Assembly: GCA_002281555.1 (NCBI GenBank)
Contig: NCGJ01000002.1
Span: 372,001-436,000 of the forward strand
DNA from: Hydrogenophilales bacterium 28-61-23
GTDB lineage: Bacteria; Pseudomonadota; Gammaproteobacteria; Burkholderiales; Thiobacillaceae
DNA length: 64,000 nucleotides
Direction: 5' to 3'
A program made the position numbers and the translations under genes. Positions 52,878 to 61,776 of this stretch are shown here, in pieces. Each line of letters opens with the position of its first letter. The stretch's first letter is position 1. The notes beneath the pieces are model-generated. The model was not told the DNA's origin. It searched no databases and saw only the letters and a program-made list of their open reading frames with translations.

Positions 52878-53962
52878 CAGGATGCTGGCCGGCGCAGCAG
52901 AGGGGGGTCGTAAGCTCCCTCTGGCAGGTTGATATGCAAATCTTCATCGCTCAGATCAAGCCACTTCATGCAGCGGCTAACCTCCCGGCCAAGCAGAACG
53001 CGGCGACGGATCATGAAGTCGACCAGCGGGGCCATTACCTGCCAATAGGCAAGGCTGGCCTTGCCCTCGCGAATCAGCGCGGAGAACTCCGGTGCATACG
53101 GGTTGTAGTTGAAGTGCTTGAGGTCGGAATACATCATCAGCCAATTGATCGGGTAGTTGCTGAGGATGGGGCTGGCATGGCGGCCACGCTTCACCAGGCC
53201 AAGCTCGGTCACTTTTCTCATGACTTCGTTTTGATCGTAATCCCAGGCGTGATAGGGCGCGAGATAGCGTGGAAAGCGCGTGTCGGCGGGCAGCAGCAGT
53301 GGGTTGTAGAAACGGCCTAGTTCATTGTCGCTGAATTCTCCGCATGTCTTGAGATGCGGCGGCGTCCAGTCTTCCTCGCGGATGAGCCGTGGGGAAAACT
53401 CGTAGAGCATGCGTTGCGGGTCGGGTTGGCCGGGTGAGTAGCCCGCGAGGATCAGCGGGATGTCCTTCTCGATGGCCAGACGTATCGCGTCGCCTTCGAA
53501 CAGGGGGGCATAGACATAGGATACGGTATAGACGGCACCGCGCGCTTCCTGGTTTTTCAGGAGATAGCGCAGCAGTTTCCGGACGAACGCCGGCGCGGGT
53601 GAGAGGACAACGTGGTCAATGTCCAGGCGGGCCAGCGCCGTGCGGATGTTGCTCCAGGCCACGGCCGGGAGATCGATGTCGGTCGTGTAGGCCAACACCC
53701 TGAGTCCGTACTCCACTTTAAGTTTGTACAGCAGGTAGACGCTGTCCTTGCCGCCGCTAAGGGGCACCAGACAGTCATAGCCACCGCGTCCGCTATTGCG
53801 GCTGGCACGCAAAGTCTGTTCGAGGTCCTCGCGATGCGCCGCGTCGGGGGTCGTCAGTGAATGCACGGAGCTTGGCGCGCGGCAAAAGCCGCAGAGGCCA
53901 TCGGGGCCGATCCGGGAATCGGGCACCGCCTCCGGCAGCAGGCAGGCTTTACACTTTTTCAT
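52877..53962 (-). CDS. PP-loop ATPase, N-acetyl-sugar amidotransferase-like
   Basis: 361 residues. The N-terminus has two CxxC-like knuckles (CKACLLPE, CGFCRAP) that probably bind zinc; the PP-loop is LVPLSGGKDSVYLLYKL. This layout is that of the WbpG/Pseudomonas-type N-acetyl sugar amidotransferases and related ExsB-like enzymes, which adenylate a carboxyl or carbonyl group and substitute nitrogen or sulfur. No glutaminase (HisH-like) partner is encoded beside it. It is the first gene of the unit with acyl-CoA ligase and reductase; that context suggests action on the same small-molecule pathway. Reaction not assigned. Confidence 0.8.
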   Translation of the reverse strand: MKKCKACLLPEAVPDSRIGPDGLCGFCRAPSSVHSLTTPDAAHREDLEQTLRASRNSGRGGYDCLVPLSGGKDSVYLLYKLKVEYGLRVLAYTTDIDLPAVAWSNIRTALARLDIDHVVLSPAPAFVRKLLRYLLKNQEARGAVYTVSYVYAPLFEGDAIRLAIEKDIPLILAGYSPGQPDPQRMLYEFSPRLIREEDWTPPHLKTCGEFSDNELGRFYNPLLLPADTRFPRYLAPYHAWDYDQNEVMRKVTELGLVKRGRHASPILSNYPINWLMMYSDLKHFNYNPYAPEFSALIREGKASLAYWQVMAPLVDFMIRRRVLLGREVSRCMKWLDLSDEDLHINLPEGAYDPPLLRRPAS

Positions 53963-53965
53963 GAT

Positions 53966-54153
53966 GTCGCTCCCGATAGCGGTATCCAGAATTTAACTGG
54001 GTGAAGAACTGGACATGCTTGCGGTTGAAGATGTCGAGATCGGCAACGTTCAATTTTCCGACGCCTAGCCGGGCGAGTGTGAGCAGGCTGGCTTGTCCTT
54101 GCTTGACCCAAGCCGATGTTGCCGGAAAAGGCAGTTTGGTAATTGAAGTCCAT
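53966..54153 (-). pseudogene. Decayed ThiF/MoeB-family adenylyltransferase remnant
   Basis: The minus-strand frame starting at ATG 54153 gives MDFNYQTAFSGNIG, the usual N-terminus of HesA/MoeB/ThiF proteins in this family. The frame then shifts by one base and continues WVKQGQ, SLLTLARLGVGKLNVADLDIF, NRK. The last segment is the typical helix and strand after the ThiF GxGGxG loop, which itself is missing. So there is a frameshift, an internal loss of the nucleotide loop and loss of the C-terminal two thirds. The remnant starts 5 bases after the FeeM-like gene stop, as expected for a coupled gene. No functional product is likely. Confidence 0.6.
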
Positions 54154-54158
54154 ACGGG

Positions 54159-54857
54159 TCAGCCTCGTGCGATACGCGCCAGAATGACGCGTTCTTCGTG
54201 CGGAGACATGAAGTAAGGGTAAAGCGAACGTTCCTGGCGCGAGAGCTCCGGGTGGCCGGCGAATTTTTCAATCATCTGCGTTCCGTAGTTGGCCGCATCC
54301 AGTCGAAGCAGGAGCGCGGGCGCGCCGACGCGTGGACAAATCCGCTCGATGCCCAATGGTTGAAAGCCGAGCATGCGTTGGTAAAAAGCGACGTGGGAGG
54401 GATTCACTTCGATGACGATGTCGGTGTAACCCCAGATTTTTACGGCGTAGAGCGAGGCCACCTGAAACAGGCCGGCGATCATCCGTTTCGATGCGCCTTT
54501 GTGATCGATGGCGAGTTTGGTGAATTCACAAACGCGTAATCCCTGCTGCCTGAGCGAATCGACTTCTTGTTTGTAGAGTTCATCGACCAGCAATCCGGCT
54601 CCGGTGTCGAAGCCGACGGTAATCGTGCCGATGACTTCGTCGCCTTTATAGGTAGCCAATGTGATTCGTTCCGGGCAAACCTGTTGGCCAGACTGTGCGG
54701 TAACCTGGTAACCGACATCGCGATATCGTTTTTCGACCAGAAAGCGCGCCTCTCTCGTTCGACTGTCATCGTGAGCCAGCCGGATTTTGAAGGTGTCTTT
54801 TTTTACCGCACCCAAGCCATCGGACGCGTTTTCGGTTTGTGGTTCCGTGTTTATCAT
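54159..54857 (-). CDS. FeeM-like long-chain N-acyl amino acid synthase (GNAT)
   Basis: 232 residues from ATG 54857; the frame is open to GTG 54950 and either start lacks a strong ribosome site. The protein matches the FeeM/autoinducer-synthase-like acyltransferases seen near exosortase systems: KIRLAHDDSRTREARFLVEKRY, ATYKGDEVIGTITVGFDTG, VCEFTKLAIDHKGASKRMI, and EVNPSHVAFYQRMLGFQPLG. FeeM joins a long acyl chain from acyl-ACP to an amino acid. A decayed ThiF gene sits directly downstream. It is the first gene of the minus-strand set reading toward 49966, although the remnant separates it from the PP-loop gene. Confidence 0.8.
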   Translation of the reverse strand: MINTEPQTENASDGLGAVKKDTFKIRLAHDDSRTREARFLVEKRYRDVGYQVTAQSGQQVCPERITLATYKGDEVIGTITVGFDTGAGLLVDELYKQEVDSLRQQGLRVCEFTKLAIDHKGASKRMIAGLFQVASLYAVKIWGYTDIVIEVNPSHVAFYQRMLGFQPLGIERICPRVGAPALLLRLDAANYGTQMIEKFAGHPELSRQERSLYPYFMSPHEERVILARIARG

Positions 54858-55076
54858 GCCAACGTTTTGCAGTCGTGGCGGCGGCTCGACTACGGCAATG
54901 GTTCTTGCCCAAGTACGACTACCTCGACGCAGTCTTTCCATGATTCCCACTGTTACACCCTCACACTCTCAGGCTCTTTGAGCTCATAAAATGAATCTGC
55001 AAATTGACGCTCTTGGTAGTCGGTTTGACCGTATTGAAGCCCAGAGTTTACGGCACAGTCCTTTACAATCAACCCC

Positions 55077-55811
55077 ATGAAGATCGAATTGATAACCACG
55101 GAGGATCGCGGGCGCTACTTGGTCAGCCACGCTGCCGAAATTGAGCGAATCCTGCGTGAAGTGATGGACGATAAGAATATCGTCGCGCTCTATGGAGAAA
55201 ACAGTAAGCAGTTTCTGCTTTCCACGCTCGTTGCGATCGAACCTGAAAAAGGCTACCTGTTGTTTGAGCAAGGCGTCGATGAGGCGATGAATGCGGCATT
55301 GTTGAGTGGCAAAGAATGCACTTTTGCGTCGACTCACGATCAGGTTCATGTGCAGTTTTCCAGCGCGAGGATGGAATCGACAACTCTTGGCGCGGAGGCG
55401 GTATTTCGCGTGCCGATGCCGCGTGAACTTCTCCGCTTGCAGCGTCGCGAGTACTACCGTCTGGTCACCTCGGTAATCAATCCAGTGAAGTGCCTGATCA
55501 ACACCGGAGCCGGTTTGATGGAGTCCGTGGTGGTCGACATCAGCATCGGTGGCGTTGGCATCCTCGCGTATCCGGAAGATGGCCGGCTCAAGGCGGGGGA
55601 GGTCTTCCACGGATGCCGCATCACGTTGCCGGGTACCGGTGAATTCGCGGTGGGGCTTAACGTCTGTACGACGTTCGAAATTACCTTGAAAAATGGCCGG
55701 CTCACGCATCGGGCCGGCTGCCAGTTCATTGACTTGCCGCCCAGCGTGGAAACGGCGATCCAGCGCTACATCATCCAGGTAGACCGGGAACGACGCGCGC
55801 GCTACTCCTGA
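55077..55811 (+). CDS. YcgR-like c-di-GMP-binding PilZ protein
   Basis: 244 residues; the ATG follows TACAATC/ACCCC about 8 bases on, with no strong ribosome site. Residues 1-115 are a YcgR-N-like domain (FLLSTLVAIEPEKGYLLFE); 120-240 a PilZ domain with LQRREYYRL (the RxxxR ligand loop) and VVDISIGGVGIL (the D/NxSxxG motif). YcgR-type proteins bind c-di-GMP and brake flagellar motors or regulate EPS. It lies on the opposite strand to the FeeM-like gene, 126 bases from its frame's far end. No flagellar gene is in the window, so target is unknown. Confidence 0.88.
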   Translation: MKIELITTEDRGRYLVSHAAEIERILREVMDDKNIVALYGENSKQFLLSTLVAIEPEKGYLLFEQGVDEAMNAALLSGKECTFASTHDQVHVQFSSARMESTTLGAEAVFRVPMPRELLRLQRREYYRLVTSVINPVKCLINTGAGLMESVVVDISIGGVGILAYPEDGRLKAGEVFHGCRITLPGTGEFAVGLNVCTTFEITLKNGRLTHRAGCQFIDLPPSVETAIQRYIIQVDRERRARYS

Positions 55812-55841
55812 GTTTCAAGCTGCCGCGCGAAATGACTGGGT

Positions 55842-56861
<1,020 letters not shown>

Positions 56862-57005
56862 TCACTCCTGAAACGACGATGCCTAAATTGCCGGGGCGGC
56901 ACGGGAACCAATACTCGCGTCGCCCTCTCCATGCTTGCGGACGAATCGCTTCGTCTCCCGCTCCTTCTCCCTGAGCGGGTGTCTTGGCGCAATGCCAGGG
57001 CAGCT

Positions 57006-57641
57006 TTACCCGGCCACCGGAGGTTCCGAAACCTCCCTTAGAGCCGGGTTTTTTTTGGGCACGCCCAGCCAATCCCGCACGACGCCTTCGGCCTGATCGA
57101 CGCCGACCCTTTTCAAACTGGAAAATAATTGCACGGTGGCATTCATGCCCATTTTCTTGAGTTCGGCGCTGACGCTCAGCAAGGTCTGCGCGGCGGGGCC
57201 GCGCGAGAGCTTGTCGCTTTTTGAAAGCAACACGTGTACCGGTCGGCCGGATGGGCGAAACCACTCCAGCAGTGAGCGATCCAGCTCGGTCAGCGGGTGG
57301 CGGATATCCATGATGATGACCAGACCGGCGAGTTGCGTTCGGTCGGCCAGATAGCCGCCGATCAGCGCTTGCCAGACATGTTTCTGCGCTTTTGGCGCGC
57401 GCGCGTAGCCATAACCGGGCAAGTCGACCAGAAAACGGCCTTCATCGACGCGGAAGAAGTTCAAATGTTGCGTGCGACCGGGCATCTTGCTGACAAATGC
57501 AAGGCGTTTGTGATTGCACAGCGTATTGATCGCGCTGGATTTTCCGGCGTTGGAACGGCCAGCGAAGGCGACTTCGGCCAGGCTGTCAGCGGGAAGCTCG
57601 CGAATTTGCGCGACGGTAATATGGAAGGCGGCGTTGAGCAC
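57006..57641 (-). CDS. engB: Ribosome biogenesis GTP-binding protein
   Basis: 211 residues (E. coli YihA 210). EngB/YsxC is a TrmE-Era GTPase needed for large-subunit assembly. Seen are G1 GRSNAGKSSAIN, G2 near KMPGRTQ, G3 DLPGYGYA, G4 SKSD (LLSKSDKL) and G5-like VQLFSSLKRVG. The C-terminal 20 residues (KKNPALREVSEPPVAG) vary in the family. In betaproteobacteria engB lies beside a divergent cytochrome c4 gene, as here (95 bases apart). Name synonyms: ysxC, yihA. Confidence 0.95.
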   Translation of the reverse strand: MLNAAFHITVAQIRELPADSLAEVAFAGRSNAGKSSAINTLCNHKRLAFVSKMPGRTQHLNFFRVDEGRFLVDLPGYGYARAPKAQKHVWQALIGGYLADRTQLAGLVIIMDIRHPLTELDRSLLEWFRPSGRPVHVLLSKSDKLSRGPAAQTLLSVSAELKKMGMNATVQLFSSLKRVGVDQAEGVVRDWLGVPKKNPALREVSEPPVAG

Positions 57642-57736
57642 GGGAGGGCCACCGATTGAAAGGCTGGCACTATAGCAAACAGACCGCTAAAATGCCCCGA
57701 TTCCATTGCTGTTATTGCGGATTAAGGAGCTTTTAG

Positions 57737-58360
57737 ATGAAATCCCTCGCGTTATTGACTGGTCTGCTTTTTGCCGCTGTATCTTGGGCCAACCCCACGC
57801 CGGCGCCGGCGGCCAAAGGCGATGCCGCCAAAGCCCAAAAGATCGTCAATGACGTCTGCGGCGCGTGCCATAGCACTGACGGCAACAGCACCACGCCGGC
57901 TTATCCCGCATTGGCGGGACAACACCCCGAATACATCGCCAAGCAATTGGGCGAATTCAAATCCGGGGCGCGCAAAAATGCCATCATGGCGCCCAATGCC
58001 GCCACGCTTTCCAACGACGATATGCTCAATCTGGCCGCCTATTTCAGCGCTCAGCAGCCTAAGCCTCGTTTGGCCAAGGATGCCGCGCTGGCGGCGGAAG
58101 GCCAGAAAATCTACAAGGGCGGCAATGCGGGCAGCGGCGTTCCCGCTTGCGCATCGTGCCATGGCCCGGCGGGTTCCGGCATTCCGGTTCAATTCCCGCG
58201 CCTGGCTGGCCAGCATTCCAAATATGTGCTGTCTCAATTGAAAAACTTCCGCAGCGGCGACCGTATCAATGACGGTGGCAAGATGATGCAAGTCATCGCC
58301 CGCAAGATGACCGACCATGAAATGAAAGCCGTGGCCGAATACATCAACGGCTTGCGCTAA
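57737..58360 (+). CDS. Cytochrome c4, diheme
   Basis: 207 residues; AAGGAG is 9 bases before ATG 57737. Signal peptide 1-18 (ends WA). Two c-type domains: CGACH (41-45) with Met ligand around residue 84 (AIMAPN), and CASCH (138-142) with Met in GGKMMQV around 182. Cytochrome c4 is a periplasmic electron carrier that delivers electrons to terminal oxidases (often cbb3). A terminator follows directly. Divergent from engB, the common arrangement. Confidence 0.93.
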   Translation: MKSLALLTGLLFAAVSWANPTPAPAAKGDAAKAQKIVNDVCGACHSTDGNSTTPAYPALAGQHPEYIAKQLGEFKSGARKNAIMAPNAATLSNDDMLNLAAYFSAQQPKPRLAKDAALAAEGQKIYKGGNAGSGVPACASCHGPAGSGIPVQFPRLAGQHSKYVLSQLKNFRSGDRINDGGKMMQVIARKMTDHEMKAVAEYINGLR

Positions 58361-58375
58361 ACCCCAGCCGATCCG

Positions 58376-58402
58376 AAACGGCCCGCTTCAGGCGGGCCGT
58401 TT
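58376..58402 (+). terminator. Terminator after cytochrome c4
   Basis: AAACGGCCCGC and GCGGGCCGTTT form an 11-bp stem with a five-base loop, 16 bases after the stop. Confidence 0.8.
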
Positions 58403-58430
58403 GCATTTATAGCCGCCAATAAATCGCCCC

Positions 58431-60428
58431 ATGCTTTCAGGCCTCAACCCGCAGCAGCGCGAAGCTGTCAAATATCTGGATGGCCCGCTGCTCGTGCTGG
58501 CGGGCGCCGGGTCGGGCAAAACCCGCGTCATCACGCGCAAGATCGCGTATCTGGCTACCGAGTGCGGCATCGATGCGCGCCACATCGCCGCTATCACCTT
58601 CACCAATAAAGCGGCGCGCGAGATGCGCGAACGGGTGTCCGAGTTACTCCCGGGCCGGCAGGGCAAGGGGCTGACCGTGTCGACCTTTCACTCGTTGGGT
58701 CTGCAAATTTTGCGCCATGAGGCCAAACGTCTGGGCTACAAACCCCGCTTCTCGGTGCTGGATGCCGCCGATGCGCAGCAAATCCTGGCCGACATCCTGA
58801 AAACGACGGACAAGGCCGGTTTGCGCCAGGCCGCCAGCGTGGTTTCCAGTTGGAAGAATGCGCTGCTTTCCCCGCAAGCCGCCCTGCAAACGGTGGCGGA
58901 CGAGACCGAACGCCAGTTCGCGCTCGCCTACCAAGCCTATCAAGACACTTTGCGCGCCTATCAGGCGATGGATTTCGACGACCTTATTCGCCTGCCAGTC
59001 GAACTGTTCCGGCATCACGCCGAGGCGCTGGAAACCTGGCAAGGCCGCTTGCGTTACCTGTTGGTGGACGAATACCAGGACACCAACGGCGCGCAGTACG
59101 AATTGATGAAACTGCTGGCCGGCGTATCGGGCCGCTTCACCGCAGTGGGCGACGACGACCAGGCCATCTACGCCTGGCGCGGCGCGGATGTCGAGAATCT
59201 GCGCCGGCTGACCGAGGATTACCCCAGCCTCAAGATCATCCCGCTGACCCAGAACTACCGCTCCAGCCAGCGCATCTTGCGCGCCGCCAACAGCGTCATC
59301 CGCAACAACCCGCGTCTGCACGAAAAGAATTTATGGAGTGAGCACGGACTCGGCGACCACATCGAACTGCTGCAATGCCGCGATGATCGACATGAAGCGG
59401 AAACGGTCGCGTTGCGCATCTCCGCGCACAAATTCGAGTGTCGAACCCGCTTTGCCGACTACGCCATTCTGTATCGCGGCAACCACCAGGCCCGCTTGTT
59501 CGAGGAGGCTTTGCGCGAGGCCAAGATTCCTTATCAGCTTTCCGGCGGACAGTCTTTCTTCGACAAGGCCGAAATCAAGGATCTCACCGCCTACCTGCGC
59601 CTGATCGCCAATCAGGATGACGAGCCCGCATTCATCCGCGCGGTTACCACGCCTCGTCGCGGCATCGGCGCCGGCACTCTGGAAAAACTCGGCGATCACG
59701 CCGGGCAGCGTCATGTCAGCCTGTTCGAGGCCGTTTTCGAAGCCGGTTTTCAAGCTCAGCTTCCGGCTCGGCAACTGGAGCCGCTGATCGAGTTTTGCGA
59801 ATTCATCAATCGCATCGCCGGTCGCGCCGAAAAAGCGGCCGATGTGGAACCCGCCGGCCCGTTGCTGGAGGAACTACTTGCCGCGATTCAATATGAGGAA
59901 TGGCTGTACGAGACGGAAGACGATCGCGCCGCCAAGGCGAAATGGCTGAATGTGCGCGAGTTTGTCGGCTGGCTGACCAAGAAAGGCCAGGAAGACGGCA
60001 AAACGTTGATCGAGCTGACCCAGACCGTGGCATTAATGAATTTGCTCGAGGGGCGAGATAACGAGGAAGTCGACGCAGTTCGACTTTCCACCTTGCATGC
60101 CGCCAAGGGGCTTGAGTTTCCGCATGTCTATCTGGTCGGCGTCGAGGAAGAGCTTCTGCCGCATCGCGAGTGTCTGGACGGTGTGCGCCTGGAGGAGGAA
60201 AGACGCCTGATGTATGTCGGCATCACGCGCGCAAGACGCGGTCTGGTCATCAGCTGGTGCGCAAAACGCAAACGCGGCGGCGAGATCGCGTCGTGCGATC
60301 CTTCGCGTTTTCTGGACGAAATCGATCAGAGCGAGGTCAAACGCTCTGGATCGGCGCAAGAAAGCGGTGAAGCGAAAGAAGATGGCCGGCGTCGGCTTTC
60401 CGCGCTCAAGGCGATGCTGGCCAAATAA
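58431..60428 (+). CDS. rep: ATP-dependent DNA helicase Rep
   Basis: 665 residues (E. coli Rep 673). Superfamily 1A 3'-5' helicase that clears proteins ahead of replication forks. Motif I GAGSGKTRVITRKIAYL (about 25-41), Ia AITFTNKAAREMRERV, Ic TFHSLG, II DEYQDTN, III AVGDDDQAIYAWRGA, IV LTQNYRSSQRIL, V LSTLHAAKGLEFPHVYL and VI EERRLMYVGITRARR are all visible. Rep rather than UvrD is favoured by ITFTNKAAREMRERV next to FHSLGLQILR and by the short C-terminus. ATG 58431 has no strong ribosome site. The gene ends 17 bases before a terminator. Confidence 0.93.
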   Translation: MLSGLNPQQREAVKYLDGPLLVLAGAGSGKTRVITRKIAYLATECGIDARHIAAITFTNKAAREMRERVSELLPGRQGKGLTVSTFHSLGLQILRHEAKRLGYKPRFSVLDAADAQQILADILKTTDKAGLRQAASVVSSWKNALLSPQAALQTVADETERQFALAYQAYQDTLRAYQAMDFDDLIRLPVELFRHHAEALETWQGRLRYLLVDEYQDTNGAQYELMKLLAGVSGRFTAVGDDDQAIYAWRGADVENLRRLTEDYPSLKIIPLTQNYRSSQRILRAANSVIRNNPRLHEKNLWSEHGLGDHIELLQCRDDRHEAETVALRISAHKFECRTRFADYAILYRGNHQARLFEEALREAKIPYQLSGGQSFFDKAEIKDLTAYLRLIANQDDEPAFIRAVTTPRRGIGAGTLEKLGDHAGQRHVSLFEAVFEAGFQAQLPARQLEPLIEFCEFINRIAGRAEKAADVEPAGPLLEELLAAIQYEEWLYETEDDRAAKAKWLNVREFVGWLTKKGQEDGKTLIELTQTVALMNLLEGRDNEEVDAVRLSTLHAAKGLEFPHVYLVGVEEELLPHRECLDGVRLEEERRLMYVGITRARRGLVISWCAKRKRGGEIASCDPSRFLDEIDQSEVKRSGSAQESGEAKEDGRRRLSALKAMLAK

Positions 60429-60444
60429 CCGGTGCGTAGAAACA

Positions 60445-60471
60445 AAAAACGCGGCTCCAGGCCGCGTTTTT
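60445..60471. terminator. Bidirectional terminator between rep and cytochrome c5
   Basis: AAAAACGCGGC and GCCGCGTTTTT form an 11-bp stem with a five-base loop, between convergent genes. Confidence 0.82.
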
Positions 60472-60489
60472 GCTTTCTACCGTTGGCGT

Positions 60490-61302
60490 TTACTTGGTTG
60501 ATGCGGCTTTCGCTGGCGCCTTGGCGGCAGCCGGAATCGCCGATTTCGCTTGCGCAACCATGTAATCGACCGCCAGCTTGGTATCGGCATCGGACAGCTT
60601 CAGGTTGCCGCCCTTGGCCGGGCCGCCAAAACTACCGTTGATCGCCGCGTTGTAAAGATAGTCCTTGCCTTCCTTGAGCAAGGGCATCCAGGCCTTGGCA
60701 TCGGTCAGCTTCTGCGCGCCGGTTACGCCGGTGTCATGGCAATAGGCGCAGTTTTCAGCGTAAACCGTTTTGCCGCGAGCCAAATCGGCGGCGCTGGGCT
60801 CCACTTCTTTCTTCAGGACGGGTTCGAAATTGGCGCCGGCCGCATTGGTCATGTAGACAATGCCGCGTGCGACTTCCAGGTCGCTCAAATCTGGATCGCC
60901 GCCGCGCGCGGGCATCTTGTTGAAGCCTTTCAGGGCGTGGCTCAACAAAACCTCATAACCTTGCGCGTTACGCTTGCCCCAATCGGCTTTTTCTTTGAAT
61001 TTGGGCGAGCCCAAAGCACCGGAAGCGTGGCAGCCCGAGCAGATTTCGTTGTAAATCTGCTCACCGCTCAACTCAACTTTGGGAACATTGGGGTCAACGG
61101 CAAGCGACTGGCCGAACGACTGGATGCGTTCACGCACCACCTTGTCGGCGACTGGAGTCGGGTCAGGCTGGCCCATGTTTTTCTGGATACCAAGGAACAA
61201 CATCACAATCATGAAGATTGTTAAACCGGGCGCTATCAGGCCGCCTAGCGTGGCTGCGAGAAAGTCCTTCGGCGTCGTTTGGGTCATTTGATGATCGGAC
61301 AT
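60490..61302 (-). CDS. Membrane-anchored diheme cytochrome c (c5 type)
   Basis: 270 residues from ATG 61302 (AGGA upstream; the frame reaches 61320 with poorer context). Residues about 17-40 are an uncleaved membrane anchor (LGGLIAPGLTIFMIVMLFLG). CSGCH (88-92) and CAYCH (185-189) are two heme sites; RGIVYMTNAAG and KGGNLKLSD fit the c5 fold. Cytochrome c5 carries electrons to oxidases or to denitrification enzymes. The C-terminus is an Ala/Lys-rich tail. The anchor plus two heme domains resembles CycB/c5 proteins of betaproteobacteria. The 230 bases between its start and the tRNA hold no gene I support. Confidence 0.85.
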   Translation of the reverse strand: MSDHQMTQTTPKDFLAATLGGLIAPGLTIFMIVMLFLGIQKNMGQPDPTPVADKVVRERIQSFGQSLAVDPNVPKVELSGEQIYNEICSGCHASGALGSPKFKEKADWGKRNAQGYEVLLSHALKGFNKMPARGGDPDLSDLEVARGIVYMTNAAGANFEPVLKKEVEPSAADLARGKTVYAENCAYCHDTGVTGAQKLTDAKAWMPLLKEGKDYLYNAAINGSFGGPAKGGNLKLSDADTKLAVDYMVAQAKSAIPAAAKAPAKAASTK

Positions 61303-61530
61303 GGCACAAATCCTAGTCATAGTTAGCGAACCTGCTGATTATAAGGGTTTTATGCGGCCGTCCAAACGTTCACTGCGGCTTGAATGACGAAGACGACGAG
61401 GCTGCCGAAGTCGAACAGGATGGATTGGGCGCCAAGGGCAAGGACAGCGGAAAACACCTAAAAGTGTTACTATCTGTTTGATATTTATGGCGTTGCCAGG
61501 CTCGCATCGGCAACATCGCCTCCTAATAAT

Positions 61531-61607
61531 GCGGTCGTAGCTCAGATGGATAGAGTATCGGCCTCCGAAGCCGAGGGTCGTGGGTTCGAGTCCCGCCGAC
61601 CGCACCA
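61531..61607 (+). tRNA. tRNA-Arg (anticodon CCG)
   Basis: 77 bases with encoded CCA. Acceptor GCGGTCG pairs with CGACCGC; D-arm GCTC..GAGT; anticodon loop CTCCGAA with CCG at 61565-61567; T-arm GTGGGTTCGAGTCCCGC. Reads CGG codons. The DNA downstream up to the window edge has an unusual gene content, but I see no repeated tRNA 3' end and no integrase. Confidence 0.96.
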
Positions 61608-61716
61608 AATCAAGCGCTTAGCTTAATTTCAAGGAAAAACGCGTCCTTTGCCAAGGATGAAGCCTTGGATTCACCGTGCCTTGTTGTGCACAAGTATCGG
61701 CATCGCTGAAAGCGCC

Positions 61717-61754
61717 TCAGCCCCACTGACAGGCGCGCCTGTCAGTGGGGCTGA
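61717..61754. repeat. 38-bp perfect palindrome
   Basis: TCAGCCCCACTGACAGGCG joined to its exact complement with no loop, 110 bases after the tRNA and 22 bases after the stop of the minus-strand DUF302 gene. It may end that transcript, but no U-run follows on the minus strand. Confidence 0.7.
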
Positions 61755-61776
61755 ATTTACTCAAGCCCAGGCAAGT

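Noticed and set aside
53959-54153. 64-codon frame as an intact small gene
   Set aside because: Only its first 14 residues resemble a family; the rest of the similarity is in another frame, so I call a ThiF remnant.
61339-61608. 89-codon minus-strand frame over the tRNA
   Set aside because: Mostly antisense to tRNA-Arg; no homology or ribosome site.
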